Source: GCA-2683135 sp964507445 (lineage in GTDB: Bacteria; Planctomycetota; GCA-002687715). From it: a stretch of 64,000 nt of DNA. A program made the position numbers and the translations under genes. Where the stretch lies: NCBI GenBank assembly GCA_964507445.1, contig CAZDQF010000002.1, positions 124,001 through 188,000 on the forward strand, read 5' to 3'. This document shows positions 54,277 to 63,177 of this stretch, piece by piece (the stretch's first letter is position 1; every line of letters begins with the position of its first letter). The notes beneath the pieces are model-generated. The model saw nothing but the letters and a program-made list of their open reading frames with translations, ran no database searches and was not told the DNA's origin.

Positions 54277-55413
54277 TCATCCGTTTCCGGTGGCGGTGAT
54301 GAGCATGTCCGCCGCTTTCTGGATCTCATCCGGCGTGGTGAAGCGCCCCGCCGACAGGCGCATGCTCCCCGCGATGAGCCCGTCATCCAGACCCATGGCT
54401 CCGAGAACGTGGCTGGGTTGCACGGCGGCGCTGGTGCAGGCCGACGCCGTGGAGGCGCAGAGCTCCGACAACCCGGCGAGGAGCTTGTCCGCTTCCACGT
54501 CGGGGAAGCTGACGTTGAGGGTGCCCGCCAGCCGCGGCGCTCCGCCGCCGTTGACGACGCAGGAGCTGATGACGTTCTGGAGTCGGTCTTGGAGCGCATC
54601 GCGGAGGGCGGCGATGCGGGTCTTCTCGCCGGGGAGCTGCTCACCGCAGAGTTGTGCGGCGGCGCCGAACCCGACGATGCCCGGGACGTTGAGGGTCCCG
54701 GAGCGGCGTCCGCCTTCGTGCCCGCCTCCGTGAATGAGCGGCTCGAGTCTGACGCGGGGATCACGACGGCGGACGTAGAGCGCCCCCACTCCCTTGGGGC
54801 CGTAGATCTTGTGCGCCGACAGGCTCATCAGGTGGACCCCCATGGCGTCCACGTCCACCGGTTCCTTGCCCAGGGACTGGGCCGCGTCCGTGTGCAGCAG
54901 CACCCCCGCTTCGCCGCAAAGGGCGCTGATCTCCGCCAGCGGGTGGAGGACGCCGGTCTCGTTGTTGGCGTGCATGATGGAGACCAGGAGGGTGTCGTCC
55001 CGGATCGCTCCTCGCAACGCCTCCAGGTCGATGCGACCTTGCGAGTCCACCGTCAGGTAGGTGACCTCGTACCCCTGAGACTCCAGGGCGCGGCACGGGT
55101 CGAGGACCGCGTGGTGCTCCGTCAGCGCCGTGATGAGATGACGTTTGCCGGCGTAGGCCGGGCAGGCGCTCAGGCCCTTGATGGCCAGGTTGTTGGACTC
55201 CGTTGCTCCCGACGTCCAGACGATCTCCCGGGGGTCCGCCGCGATCAGGGACGCCACCTGGCTTCGAGCCTGCTCCACCGCTTGCGCCGCCTCGCACCCG
55301 AGGCGGTGATTCCTGCTGGCCGCGTTGCCAAACGCTCCTTGCAGGTACGGGAGCATGGCCGCCAGGGCTCGGGGGTCCAGGGGAGTGGTCGCGTTGTAGT
55401 CGAGGTAGATCAC
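54277..55413 (-). CDS. cysteine desulfurase (IscS/NifS-like)
   Basis: This is a 378-residue PLP enzyme from GTG 55413, which overlaps the preceding stop as GTGA. Family landmarks are YLDYNATTPLDP, VWTSGATESNNLAIKG, TEHHAVLDP, HANNETGVLHPL, HTDAAQSLGK, SAHKIYGPKGVGALY (PLP lysine Lys202), GGHEGGRRSGTLN and the flexible-loop Cys326 in SACTSAAVQPSHVL. It removes sulfur from cysteine for Fe-S or thio-cofactor assembly. As the last gene of the operon it could supply sulfur for the Fe-S proteins upstream. No scaffold (IscU/SufU) gene is adjacent. Confidence 0.92.
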   Translation of the reverse strand: MIYLDYNATTPLDPRALAAMLPYLQGAFGNAASRNHRLGCEAAQAVEQARSQVASLIAADPREIVWTSGATESNNLAIKGLSACPAYAGKRHLITALTEHHAVLDPCRALESQGYEVTYLTVDSQGRIDLEALRGAIRDDTLLVSIMHANNETGVLHPLAEISALCGEAGVLLHTDAAQSLGKEPVDVDAMGVHLMSLSAHKIYGPKGVGALYVRRRDPRVRLEPLIHGGGHEGGRRSGTLNVPGIVGFGAAAQLCGEQLPGEKTRIAALRDALQDRLQNVISSCVVNGGGAPRLAGTLNVSFPDVEADKLLAGLSELCASTASACTSAAVQPSHVLGAMGLDDGLIAGSMRLSAGRFTTPDEIQKAADMLITATGNG

Positions 55414-57083
55414 GCCTGGGCCTTTGCGCGTTGGAGAGCGGACACGGTGAAGATGATCGGGTACAGCCGCTCGGAATACCACAGCTTGGCGAAGTAGAGC
55501 CCGATGGGGGAGGGCGGGAAGCGGGTGCCGTTGTCCGTGGCCTGCTGCAACCACGCCACCGCCCTGGCCTGCGCGTCCGGTTCACCGTCCAGGGCCTCCA
55601 CCGCCAACGCCGTCTCCTCGATGGAAGGGGGGACCCCGGCGGCGGCGCCGAAGCCGCCGTCATCGCCCTGTGCCTTCAGCAGCCAGTCCATGGCTCGGCG
55701 GCGCACTTCCGGGGGCAGGGCGTCCCCGGCCAGCAGCACCCGGGTGGTGCCGTAGAGAGGGTTCTCCTCATCCGGTGCCTGCTGGTTGCCGAACCAGAGC
55801 GGGACCCAGGAGCCGTCTGTCTTCTGACACCCGGCCAGGTAGGCCAGGGCTCTCTGGGAGGTGCGTCGGATGACCTGCTCCAGCTCCGGTAGCGCATGGA
55901 CCCACGCAGCCCACGCGCGCAGGGCGTGGGCGGTGATGTCGGGACAGCTCTGGTCGAAGGGGAGCTTGCCCCATCCCTTGCAGAAGGTGGGGATGCCCCC
56001 GTCCCGGTTCTGCAGGCTGAGCAACCAGCGGACCCCTGCGGCGGCGGCGGTGGTGTTGTCCGGCGCGAGGACGCGCAGGGCCAGCAACGCTCCCGACGTA
56101 TCGTCCGCGTCCGGCACGCCCCCGGGGAGGTCGGTCCACGCCCATCCTCCCGGGTCCGCCATGGTGTAGGGGTGCACGGAGGTGTACTGCTGTTCCACCA
56201 GCCAGCGGGTGGTGCTGTCCGCTGCGCCATCTCCGAGAGCGTTGACCGCGAGGGTGGTGGTCCAGGTGTCCAGGTTGGTGTCGATGGGCCAGCTCCCGTC
56301 CTCGCGCACGGTCTCCTTGAGGAAGTGGATGCACCGCCGGGTCACGGGATGATCGCTGAGCCCCATGGACAGCAGGCTCATGGACACGAAGCTGGTGAGG
56401 GGCGCCGCCTCCAGGAACCCGCCGGACTCCGGCTGGATCTTGTTCAGCACCTCGAGGGTGCGCTTGCGAGCGAGGAGGCGCAGCGGGTTGCGTCCGCCGC
56501 GATGGAAGTGAATGGCCTGACCCACGGCGATGAGGGCGGGTAGGGCGTAGCTGACCATCCGCAGGTTCAAGAGCTTGAAGAAGCCATGGGGGAGGACCGC
56601 CAGTTCAAATGGGAGCGGCGGTACGAGACGCCACCCGTCGTCCCCCAGGCGTCCACTGATGGCGCTCGCCAACAGGATGGGGACGGAGAACGTCTGGTCC
56701 TTGCCGTAGCGGGCCCGGATTGCCCCGGCAATGACCTCCGGGGTCAGCCCGCCGCACGTTCGCTCGAGCCAGGCTTCGGCGGCGGCAGCGGCCTCTCGCT
56801 CCTCGTCGCCGTTGAGGGCGGCCCAGCACAGCACCGTGGTGCTGACGTTGGTGGGGCTGTCCGTGGTGTCACCCCAGCCCCCGTCCGGGTTCTGGTGTCG
56901 GGCCAGCCAGCGGCGCGCGCTCCGGGCCAGCGCAAGAGCCTCCGGGTCTTCCGTCAGGGCCAGGGCCAGGGAGGCGGTGGCGGTGGACAGGGCGCTGGAG
57001 GAGAGCTGGCCGGCGAACACACCTTGCTCCGTCAGGTGTTGAAGCAGGGTGGCGCGGGCGTTGTCGAGGAACGAATCGCTCAT
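55410..57083 (-). CDS. squalene-hopene-cyclase-like terpene cyclase
   Basis: This is a 557-residue alpha/alpha-toroid protein, shorter than hopene cyclases (about 630). QW-type repeats occur as QNPDGGWGDTT, REDGSWPID, QNRDGGIPTF, KTDGSWVPLW and GDDGGFGAAAG. The class II acid motif is DADDT (Asp325, Asp327, Asp328), equivalent to the DxDDTA that protonates the terminal double bond in hopene and related cyclases. It lies two genes after a polyprenyl synthase, so the substrate may be a polyprenyl chain or its derivative. Whether it cyclises squalene cannot be told: no squalene synthase gene is in the window. It overlaps the cysteine desulfurase start. Confidence 0.8.
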   Translation of the reverse strand: MSDSFLDNARATLLQHLTEQGVFAGQLSSSALSTATASLALALTEDPEALALARSARRWLARHQNPDGGWGDTTDSPTNVSTTVLCWAALNGDEEREAAAAAEAWLERTCGGLTPEVIAGAIRARYGKDQTFSVPILLASAISGRLGDDGWRLVPPLPFELAVLPHGFFKLLNLRMVSYALPALIAVGQAIHFHRGGRNPLRLLARKRTLEVLNKIQPESGGFLEAAPLTSFVSMSLLSMGLSDHPVTRRCIHFLKETVREDGSWPIDTNLDTWTTTLAVNALGDGAADSTTRWLVEQQYTSVHPYTMADPGGWAWTDLPGGVPDADDTSGALLALRVLAPDNTTAAAAGVRWLLSLQNRDGGIPTFCKGWGKLPFDQSCPDITAHALRAWAAWVHALPELEQVIRRTSQRALAYLAGCQKTDGSWVPLWFGNQQAPDEENPLYGTTRVLLAGDALPPEVRRRAMDWLLKAQGDDGGFGAAAGVPPSIEETALAVEALDGEPDAQARAVAWLQQATDNGTRFPPSPIGLYFAKLWYSERLYPIIFTVSALQRAKAQA

Positions 57084-57123
57084 GGGCGGTTGGTGCAGGG
57101 GCGGGGCGTCTGGGCCGCGGTGC

Positions 57124-57948
57124 TCAGACGCTCAGATGCCCGATGGACAGGAGACCGTAGTACGTGTACTCCGCGTCGACCACGTCATCAGCCCAGTTGC
57201 CGCAGAATCCTCGCCCGGTCCACAGGGTGTCCATGAAGTCCAGGCACTCGTGCTCCAGGGGCGTCAGGTCCACGTGAGCCCCGGCCAGGGCGTGCAGGGC
57301 CGTGGCGGTGGAGAGCAGGTCCGGCATGGGGGCGTCCGGCACGGCGACGAAGCCTCCTTGAGGGTGGCGACGCTCCAGCATCCAGGCCACGGCTTCGTGG
57401 GGGATGGGGCGGCCCACGTAGCGCAGCATGGTCATGGCGGCGGCGGACACGGTGGTGACGGCCCATGCTTCGCCGGGGGTGCGCAGGCGCTCCATGCCGT
57501 CTGCCACGGCGCCTAAGTCAGGGGCGACGCCGCCCAGGTCCTGGTGGGCCGCTGCGCACATGAACCCGTGGTACACGGTGCCCGACTCGACGCCGGGCTC
57601 CGGGGCGTACCCGCCGTCAGCGCTCCTGAACCGTTCGATGTTGGCGGCGATGCCCGCGGGCGCGTCCCCGGGCACGGCGGCCCAGCAGCGGGCCAGGCAG
57701 CAGAGGTGCACGAGGTCCAGGTCGCCGCCGTCTGCGAAGGGTTCGAGGAAGCGCGTGACCTCCTCCGTGGGCACCTCCGCCTGCAAGGCCATGAGACCTT
57801 CGAGCACGAAGACGGTGTAGTAGAGGTCGCTGACGCCGGCCCGGTCCTTGCCGCCCCCGTCAGCGTTCAGCTGCGACAGCAGGAACGAACGGATCGGGTC
57901 GACGGCGTCACGCAGGTGGCGTGGCGCGAGCCTCGCCACCTGCAGCAT
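57124..57948 (-). CDS. small alpha/alpha-toroid (prenyltransferase/cyclase-repeat) protein
   Basis: This is a 274-residue protein from ATG 57948, which has GAGG upstream and overlaps the previous gene by 41 bases; GTG 57966 is an alternative start. It has repeats of the prenyltransferase-beta/squalene-oxidase type: SQLNADGGGKDRAG, RSADGGYAPEPG, RHPQGGFVAVPDAPM and WTGRGFCGNWADD, ending DAEYTYYGLLSIGHL, a pattern like the last helices of protein prenyltransferase beta subunits. No DxDD motif is present, so it is not a class II cyclase by itself. It could pair with the larger toroid downstream or act as a prenyl-binding or prenyl-transfer subunit. Confidence 0.75.
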   Translation of the reverse strand: MLQVARLAPRHLRDAVDPIRSFLLSQLNADGGGKDRAGVSDLYYTVFVLEGLMALQAEVPTEEVTRFLEPFADGGDLDLVHLCCLARCWAAVPGDAPAGIAANIERFRSADGGYAPEPGVESGTVYHGFMCAAAHQDLGGVAPDLGAVADGMERLRTPGEAWAVTTVSAAAMTMLRYVGRPIPHEAVAWMLERRHPQGGFVAVPDAPMPDLLSTATALHALAGAHVDLTPLEHECLDFMDTLWTGRGFCGNWADDVVDAEYTYYGLLSIGHLSV

Positions 57949-59539
57949 TTCGAGCCTCAAACTCACTGCAGTACCCCTCGATCAGGGTCCGGGGGAAGAT
58001 CTTCCCCACGACGCGGCGCAGCATCCCCTTCAGGGTGGCGTTGTCGAGGAACCGCAGGGCGCGGACCGCCTGCTCCTCGTAGGCCCCCTTCAACTCCACG
58101 GCCTTCTCGACCACTCCTCGCTCCAGGAGCAGGGTATCGAAGACCTCCCGGACGTCTTCGTAGCAGGTCTGCTTGCGCCACAGGGACTCCACGACGCCAC
58201 GTTCGTCGCCTTCGCGTGCGCGCTTGAGCGCGATGGCGAGCAGCAGGGAGGGGCGCAGGTCCCTGAGGTCGTTGGAGTCGCCCTGCCCCGTGAAGTCCTC
58301 CAGGTCGTCCTTGATCTGGTAGGCGATGCCGATGGACTCGGAGTACGTGCTCAGGACCTCGTGGACCTCGTCCCTGGCGCCCGCCAGGTGGGCTCCGAGG
58401 CGCAGGGCCGCGTCGAAGGCGGGGGCGGTCTTCTCGCGGAAGATGCGTAGCACATCCACGGAGTTGAGGGGGTCCGGGTCCCGGGCCCATGCGAGCTCCC
58501 GCCCCTGACCCCGGCTGAGGGTCACGTGTCCTTCCGCGGCCAGCCGCAGCATGCGGACGCGGGTCTCCGCGGGGACCGCTTCGGAGAGCTCGCTGATCAG
58601 CCGGTAGCCCTCGCCGAGGAGCAGGTCGCCCACGTTGATGGCGACCGCGTCTCCGTGCTCCGCGTGCAGGGTCGGCTTGCCGTACCGCTTGCGGTCACCG
58701 TCTTCGATGTCGTCGTGGATGAGGGAGGCCTTGTGGAAGCACTCGATGGCCACGGCGAGCTTCTCGAGGTCTTCCGTGAACTCGGGCTCCGTGTCCAGGC
58801 CGTCGCAGGTCAGGGCCACATGGACGCAGGTCGCGAGATAGGGGCGCCAGCGGTTGCCTGCCCGGGACATCCAATCCACCGCCAGCTCCGCGGTGGGGTC
58901 CTGTGGCGCCCCCATGGTCCGTTCGAGTGCAGGGCGGTCGAACCAACCCTGGACCTCTTCCTTGAGGCCGTCCAGGTCCAGCCTGTAGGTCTGGTCGGCG
59001 GCGGAGAGGTGGATCACGTCCCAGACCCAGTCAAGGTCCACGGTGCAGTTGATGCAGTCGTCCTGGAGCAGCGGGATGGCGATGCCGGGCACCGCCGCCG
59101 CCTCCATGTGAGGGAAGCTCTTCTCGAGGACGTTGAGGCAGGACACCCCCACCACGGCCTCGATCTTCCCGGTCTCGATCATGGAGCGGACGATGGCGGA
59201 CCCCTCCGCCACCAGCACCGCGTAGCCCAGGCGTTCAGCCTCGATGGTGAAGTCCTGGATGGAGCACAGCCCGCACTCCTTGCACAGCAGCCCGAACTCG
59301 TCGAAGGGCGCGGGGCAGTGCTCCTCCACCCGTAGGCACTTGGGGATCAGCAGCAGGCGGCGGTCGTAGGGGATGCGGGCCAGGGTGTCGCGCCAGGACT
59401 CGTTGTTGAGCAGCACCGCCACGTAGTCGTCGTAGACCGGGTCCAGACCCGCGATCTCCCGCAGCTCCGCGGCGTGCTCCCGCAGCTCGTCCATGGGCAT
59501 GGGCGGAACGAGCCCGGCGGCGGCGACGTGTTCGGTCAC
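57908..59539 (-). CDS. DUF116 - polyprenyl diphosphate synthase fusion
   Basis: This is a 543-residue protein from GTG 59539. The reading frame also continues upstream with protein-like sequence to a CTG at 59671 that overlaps the previous stop (587 residues), possibly the true start. Residues about 30-200 match DUF116: PKCLRVEEHCPAPFDEFGLL, then CKECGLC, EAVVGVSCLNVLE and LLQDDCINCTVD, a set of cysteines fit for an Fe-S cluster. Residues about 215-540 form a trans-prenyltransferase, with both aspartate-rich motifs present: DDIEDGDRKR (276-280 DDxxD) and DDLEDFTG (411-415). It probably condenses isopentenyl diphosphate into a polyprenyl diphosphate. I know of no described role for DUF116 in such a fusion. 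Confidence 0.82.
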   Translation of the reverse strand: MTEHVAAAGLVPPMPMDELREHAAELREIAGLDPVYDDYVAVLLNNESWRDTLARIPYDRRLLLIPKCLRVEEHCPAPFDEFGLLCKECGLCSIQDFTIEAERLGYAVLVAEGSAIVRSMIETGKIEAVVGVSCLNVLEKSFPHMEAAAVPGIAIPLLQDDCINCTVDLDWVWDVIHLSAADQTYRLDLDGLKEEVQGWFDRPALERTMGAPQDPTAELAVDWMSRAGNRWRPYLATCVHVALTCDGLDTEPEFTEDLEKLAVAIECFHKASLIHDDIEDGDRKRYGKPTLHAEHGDAVAINVGDLLLGEGYRLISELSEAVPAETRVRMLRLAAEGHVTLSRGQGRELAWARDPDPLNSVDVLRIFREKTAPAFDAALRLGAHLAGARDEVHEVLSTYSESIGIAYQIKDDLEDFTGQGDSNDLRDLRPSLLLAIALKRAREGDERGVVESLWRKQTCYEDVREVFDTLLLERGVVEKAVELKGAYEEQAVRALRFLDNATLKGMLRRVVGKIFPRTLIEGYCSEFEARNAAGGEARATPPA

Positions 59540-59667
59540 CAGCTTCTTGATGCGGTCACGCTCGGCCCGCTCGTTGGGGATGTTGGACTGGGCCGGGCGG
59601 TACAGCTGCTGCGGGACCTTGGCGGGCAGCGCCAGGTCCGGGACGGCGTTTTGATGTTCGGGGGCGG

Positions 59668-60933
59668 TCAGGTGTAGGCTCCGAATCCAAAGAACCAGTG
59701 CTTCTTGGCGAAACGATACAGCCAGTGCTTCTCGGGCACCTCCTGTCCGGGTTGGTGCTGGCTGCTCCGGGAGTCCAGGGCCTCCAGCTCGGGCATGGCG
59801 GCGCCGCGCTGGGTGGTGTCACGGGCCCCGTGACGCTGCACGACCTCCTTCAGCAGGTCCGGCCGTTCCAGGACGATGCAGCCGCGCGTGGCGTCGGCGG
59901 CGGTCTTCCGGAAGTCGGAGAGGAGCGGCGAGTTGGTCATGGTCTCGAACAGATCGCCGTCGTTGTCCGTGATGGTCTCGTTGGCGAACTGGATGATCGG
60001 GCAGGGCTCGATGTCCCCGTAAGGGCTGATGTGGTGGCTGATGCCCACGGCGGCGGGGCACAGAGCCTGGCCGCGGTCGTCCCAGTAGGCGTCCACGAAG
60101 GCGATGGGCTTCTCGTTGCGCATGCGGACCACGAACCGCCGGGTGTCCACCACCTGTTCGGGGGTCAGGGCCAGGTCGGGGTTGGGTTGGGGGCCCACCA
60201 CCCGGTAGGTGTGGAACCACGCATAGTGGACCCCGAGGGCGATCAGGCGATCGACCCAGGAGTCGTTGACCAGGTCCTTGTAGTTGGTCTGGCACACGCT
60301 GGTGGCGACGCCCGTGATCAGCCCGCCGCGGACGCTGGCCTCGATGCCCTGGAGCGTGCGCTCCAGCACGCGCTTCCCGCCCCGTCGTTGATCGCTGACG
60401 ATCTCGGTGCCCTCGATGCTGATGAGGGGGGAGGCGTTGCCCGCCTTCTTGAGCCTCGCCACGGCCTCGTCGTCGATGAACTGCCCGTTGGTGAAGATCT
60501 GGAAGTAGCAGTCCGGGTGCGCTTCGAGCACCCGGTAGAGGTCCGGGTAGAGGAACGGCTCGCCGCCGAGGATGCCGAAGAAGCGGTTGCCGTGCTTCTT
60601 GGCGTTCCGGATCAACCGGTCCAGGTCCTCGAACGGGATGTTGGCCTGCGGCTTGTCCACGTCCACCCAGCACCCCTGGCACCGCAGGTTGCACTTGCTG
60701 GTGACCGAGATGAACAGGAACGGCGGGAACACCTGACCGCGCTTCAGCCGCTTCTTGAACTTCTGCACGGACATCATGCCCTTGAAGCCGAAGTTCCACG
60801 CGAACTTCCACATGAGCCGGGAGTTGGTGGTGCGCCACATGCGCCAGCCGAGCTTGACGATGGGGAACCGGGTCGTCTGCGACGGGACCGGCTCGGCGAC
60901 CTGCCTGACCTCTGGGGGGGCTGTCACGACCAT
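59668..60933 (-). CDS. radical SAM enzyme with C-terminal cysteine region
   Basis: This is a 421-residue protein from ATG 60933, which overlaps the previous stop by one base (TGATG); GTG 60945 is an alternative. The cluster motif is CNLRCQGC (Cys81, Cys85, Cys88), followed by FGILGGEPFLYPDL, FQIFTNGQFID, SPLISIEGTEIVSD, VATSVCQTNY and AWFHTYRVVG. The C-terminal half has ALCPAAVGISHHISPYGDIEPCPII, resembling the start of a SPASM/twitch region, then a basic Trp-rich end (KKHWFFGFGAYT). The next gene begins inside its stop. It is probably a radical-based modification enzyme of the operon's lipid or protein substrate. HpnH-like hopanoid chemistry is possible but not shown. Confidence 0.83.
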   Translation of the reverse strand: MVVTAPPEVRQVAEPVPSQTTRFPIVKLGWRMWRTTNSRLMWKFAWNFGFKGMMSVQKFKKRLKRGQVFPPFLFISVTSKCNLRCQGCWVDVDKPQANIPFEDLDRLIRNAKKHGNRFFGILGGEPFLYPDLYRVLEAHPDCYFQIFTNGQFIDDEAVARLKKAGNASPLISIEGTEIVSDQRRGGKRVLERTLQGIEASVRGGLITGVATSVCQTNYKDLVNDSWVDRLIALGVHYAWFHTYRVVGPQPNPDLALTPEQVVDTRRFVVRMRNEKPIAFVDAYWDDRGQALCPAAVGISHHISPYGDIEPCPIIQFANETITDNDGDLFETMTNSPLLSDFRKTAADATRGCIVLERPDLLKEVVQRHGARDTTQRGAAMPELEALDSRSSQHQPGQEVPEKHWLYRFAKKHWFFGFGAYT

Positions 60934-61736
60934 CAGATGTCCCACTCCTCCTGGCTCGGCCTGCGCTGGTCCTTCACGGACTGGGAGCGCTCATCACGCC
61001 GCTTGGCCTTCTCCCTGGCCCGCCGGGCGCGATCTTCGATGTCCCCCGCGGAGGGCAGGGTCATGAGGACCTCGTCCGGGATGTCCAGGTCCTTCTTCAA
61101 CTTGTTGAGGCATCGCTTGCGTTCCAGCAACGCCTTCGACTCATCCCGCTCCGTGGAGAAGCGCTCTCGCGCGGCGGTGCTGCGGTCGCGGAGGGAGGCG
61201 TACAGGTCCCCGCCCAGGAGGGCCGAGATGTCCACCTTCATGGCCTCGCTCTGCACGTCCTCCGGACGGACCACGTCGCCGTTGATGGGCCCCTTCTTGT
61301 ACTTGGGGAACATGATGGCGGCCTCCGGGCAGACCCGGGAGCAGGCGGGGCAATCCGTCTTGCAGTTCGCCTCCGTGGCCACGTCGATGGTCTCTCCCTT
61401 GACCCCGTACACGTCGAACAGGCAGAACGTGAGGCACTGCATGCAGTTGGTGCAGCGGTCGTAGTCGATGACCGGGAACCAGGGCTTCCAGTGGTCCGGT
61501 TGTCTGTGCCCGTGACCTGTCAGGTGGCCCTCGATCCTCTCGGAGATCGTCGACGGAGCTTCGTCGAAGCGCGCCGTGACGTGCTCCGGGGAGTCCGTCG
61601 GCTCGGTGTCCGTGCACGTGACCCCGTGCCCGCCCTCCAGCAACGCGGTGAGGGTCTCCACCCGCTGGGCCGTGTCCGCCTCGCCGCCGTGGAGGACCAC
61701 GCGCATGCGCTGGCCGTTGAGCTTGCTGGCGCTCAT
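60933..61736 (-). CDS. ferredoxin-like protein with two 4Fe-4S motifs
   Basis: This is a 267-residue protein overlapping its neighbours by ATGA and TGATG. The N-terminal part (residues 1-80) includes RVVLHGGEADTAQRVETLTAL. The 4Fe-4S motifs are CTNCMQC with Cys105 (Cys95, 98, 101, 105) and CKTDCPACSRVCP (Cys125, 129, 132, 136), the second having CxxxCxxCxxxC spacing. A long basic helical tail follows (ARRAREKAKRRDERSQSVKD). It probably carries electrons to the radical SAM enzyme encoded next, or to the DUF116 protein. It carries no recognisable catalytic domain. Confidence 0.85.
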   Translation of the reverse strand: MSASKLNGQRMRVVLHGGEADTAQRVETLTALLEGGHGVTCTDTEPTDSPEHVTARFDEAPSTISERIEGHLTGHGHRQPDHWKPWFPVIDYDRCTNCMQCLTFCLFDVYGVKGETIDVATEANCKTDCPACSRVCPEAAIMFPKYKKGPINGDVVRPEDVQSEAMKVDISALLGGDLYASLRDRSTAARERFSTERDESKALLERKRCLNKLKKDLDIPDEVLMTLPSAGDIEDRARRAREKAKRRDERSQSVKDQRRPSQEEWDI

Positions 61737-62065
61737 ACCTCCACCTCCCGCAGGAGGCCGTCGATGACGTGCTCGGCGGTCTCTTCGCGCATGTTGAGGA
61801 CCTCCACGTCATCCGGCAGCCGGACGTCCGCGGCGTGGAACAGCCACTTCACCGCTCTCGGGTAGCAGGCGGCGATGCGGGCGGGTCCGCCCTCCGCGAT
61901 CCGCTCGAGCGACGGGTCTCGACGGGCGGACATCTCACACAGGTCGGCCACGGCTTCGAACGGCACGCGGGCGTCCGCCAGCCCGGTGAGCACGTCGCGC
62001 TTGACGTCCTCCGGGACCACCTTGGCGTAGGCGCAGTGGCAGTAGAGGGTGCGGGGCGCGGTCAT
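61733..62065 (-). CDS. small Cys/His-rich protein of unknown function
   Basis: This is a 110-residue protein with ATGA overlaps at both ends. The N-terminus YCHCAYAKVVP contains a CxC motif; further cysteines sit in VADLCEMSARRDP and IAACYPRAVKWLFHAADV. The last is reminiscent of segments in heterodisulfide-reductase-type proteins. Four cysteines and two or more histidines could hold an Fe-S cluster or another metal. It lies between the CobW-like GTPase and the ferredoxin, so a redox or metal-delivery role is likely. I do not recognise a named family. Confidence 0.65.
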   Translation of the reverse strand: MTAPRTLYCHCAYAKVVPEDVKRDVLTGLADARVPFEAVADLCEMSARRDPSLERIAEGGPARIAACYPRAVKWLFHAADVRLPDDVEVLNMREETAEHVIDGLLREVEV

Positions 62066-63177
62066 GATGCCTCCACGGAGACTCGGTGGGTGGGTTCAGG
62101 TCGCGCCGGCTTGAAGTACTCTTCGTGTTCCTTCGCCAGCCCCACGTCGGCCTTCCGGATCTCCTCGTCCAGGATCGAGGACATGCGTGTGGGGTCCATC
62201 TCGGCGCGCAGATTCACCACCAGGTGACCGCCGGGGACCAGGTCCAGGAGGGACTCCCTGAGGTCCGGCTCCCGATCCGATCCGACCACGCTGACCACGG
62301 AGAGCATCCCCATGGGGCCGCCGGAGTCCAGGGTCATCTTGAGGTGCGCGATCTCCGCGTCCTCGGCCTGCAGGCGGGCGCGCAGGCGCTCCGTGAGGTC
62401 CAGGAGGAGGGCGTTGCCGTCGAACGGGGCGTCCGAGGACGCGGCGTATGTGGCGTTGAGCCAGCCGAGCCGCGCCTCGCCGTCGGCGTAGGTGTCGTAG
62501 TCCAGTTCCATGGTGGCTCTGGTGGCGCCCGCGCCGGTCATCATGTGCTCGATCCACGGATCCATGCCGGTGCCCTCCTTGGCGGAAGCGCACAGCACCC
62601 GGGCCGCGGGGAACCGTTCATCCAGGGCCTCCACCAGGCGGGTCCGCAGCCCCTCATCGAGGGCGTCGATCTTGTTGACCACGATGACGTCCGCCTCCTC
62701 CAGCTGCTTGAGGTAGACGTAGCTCACGTTCTCGGAGAACGCCTTGCCTTCCACGAGGCCGAGGATTCTGGCGGCCCGGGTCGGGTCCACCAGGACCGAG
62801 AGCGGGGCGATCTTGAAGCGATCTCCGTAGATGCGGCGCAGCGGGTAGCTGACCGTGGCCACCAGGTCGGTGCAGCTGCCGACGGGCTCGGCGAGGAACA
62901 CGTCGGGCCGGGTGCTCTCGTCGAGCCGTCCCGCCGCCTCCTGGAGGGAGGGGAACCGACAGCAGAAGCACCCGCCGGCGATCTCCTCCACGGCGAAACC
63001 GTGGGATCGCAGCATGGCCGTGTCCACGAGGCCCGTGCTCTGGTCGTTGGTGATCAGGCCCACGCGCAGACCCCGGTCGGTCAACGTCCTGGCCGCACGC
63101 AGGACCGCGGTGGTCTTGCCTGCCCCCAGGAAGCCGCCGATCATCACGTACCTGCTGTGGGTACCGGGCTCGGTCAT
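62062..63177 (-). CDS. CobW/HypB-like GTPase
   Basis: This is a 371-residue G3E-type GTPase from ATG 63177, which overlaps the previous stop (ATGA). It has the P-loop GGFLGAGKTT (residues 14-23), the CobW-type metal motif CFCC (Cys70, Cys72, Cys73), VFLAEPVGSCTDLVAT as switch region, VLVDPT, VIVVNKID (guanine-specificity motif) and ASAKEGTG. Proteins of this group insert or deliver metals (Co, Ni, Zn) or cofactors using GTP. Residues 210-371 form a C-terminal domain with an unusual Gly/Met-rich segment (LDSGGPMGMLSVVSVVG). It probably matures a metalloenzyme or cofactor of this operon. Confidence 0.87.
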   Translation of the reverse strand: MTEPGTHSRYVMIGGFLGAGKTTAVLRAARTLTDRGLRVGLITNDQSTGLVDTAMLRSHGFAVEEIAGGCFCCRFPSLQEAAGRLDESTRPDVFLAEPVGSCTDLVATVSYPLRRIYGDRFKIAPLSVLVDPTRAARILGLVEGKAFSENVSYVYLKQLEEADVIVVNKIDALDEGLRTRLVEALDERFPAARVLCASAKEGTGMDPWIEHMMTGAGATRATMELDYDTYADGEARLGWLNATYAASSDAPFDGNALLLDLTERLRARLQAEDAEIAHLKMTLDSGGPMGMLSVVSVVGSDREPDLRESLLDLVPGGHLVVNLRAEMDPTRMSSILDEEIRKADVGLAKEHEEYFKPARPEPTHRVSVEAS

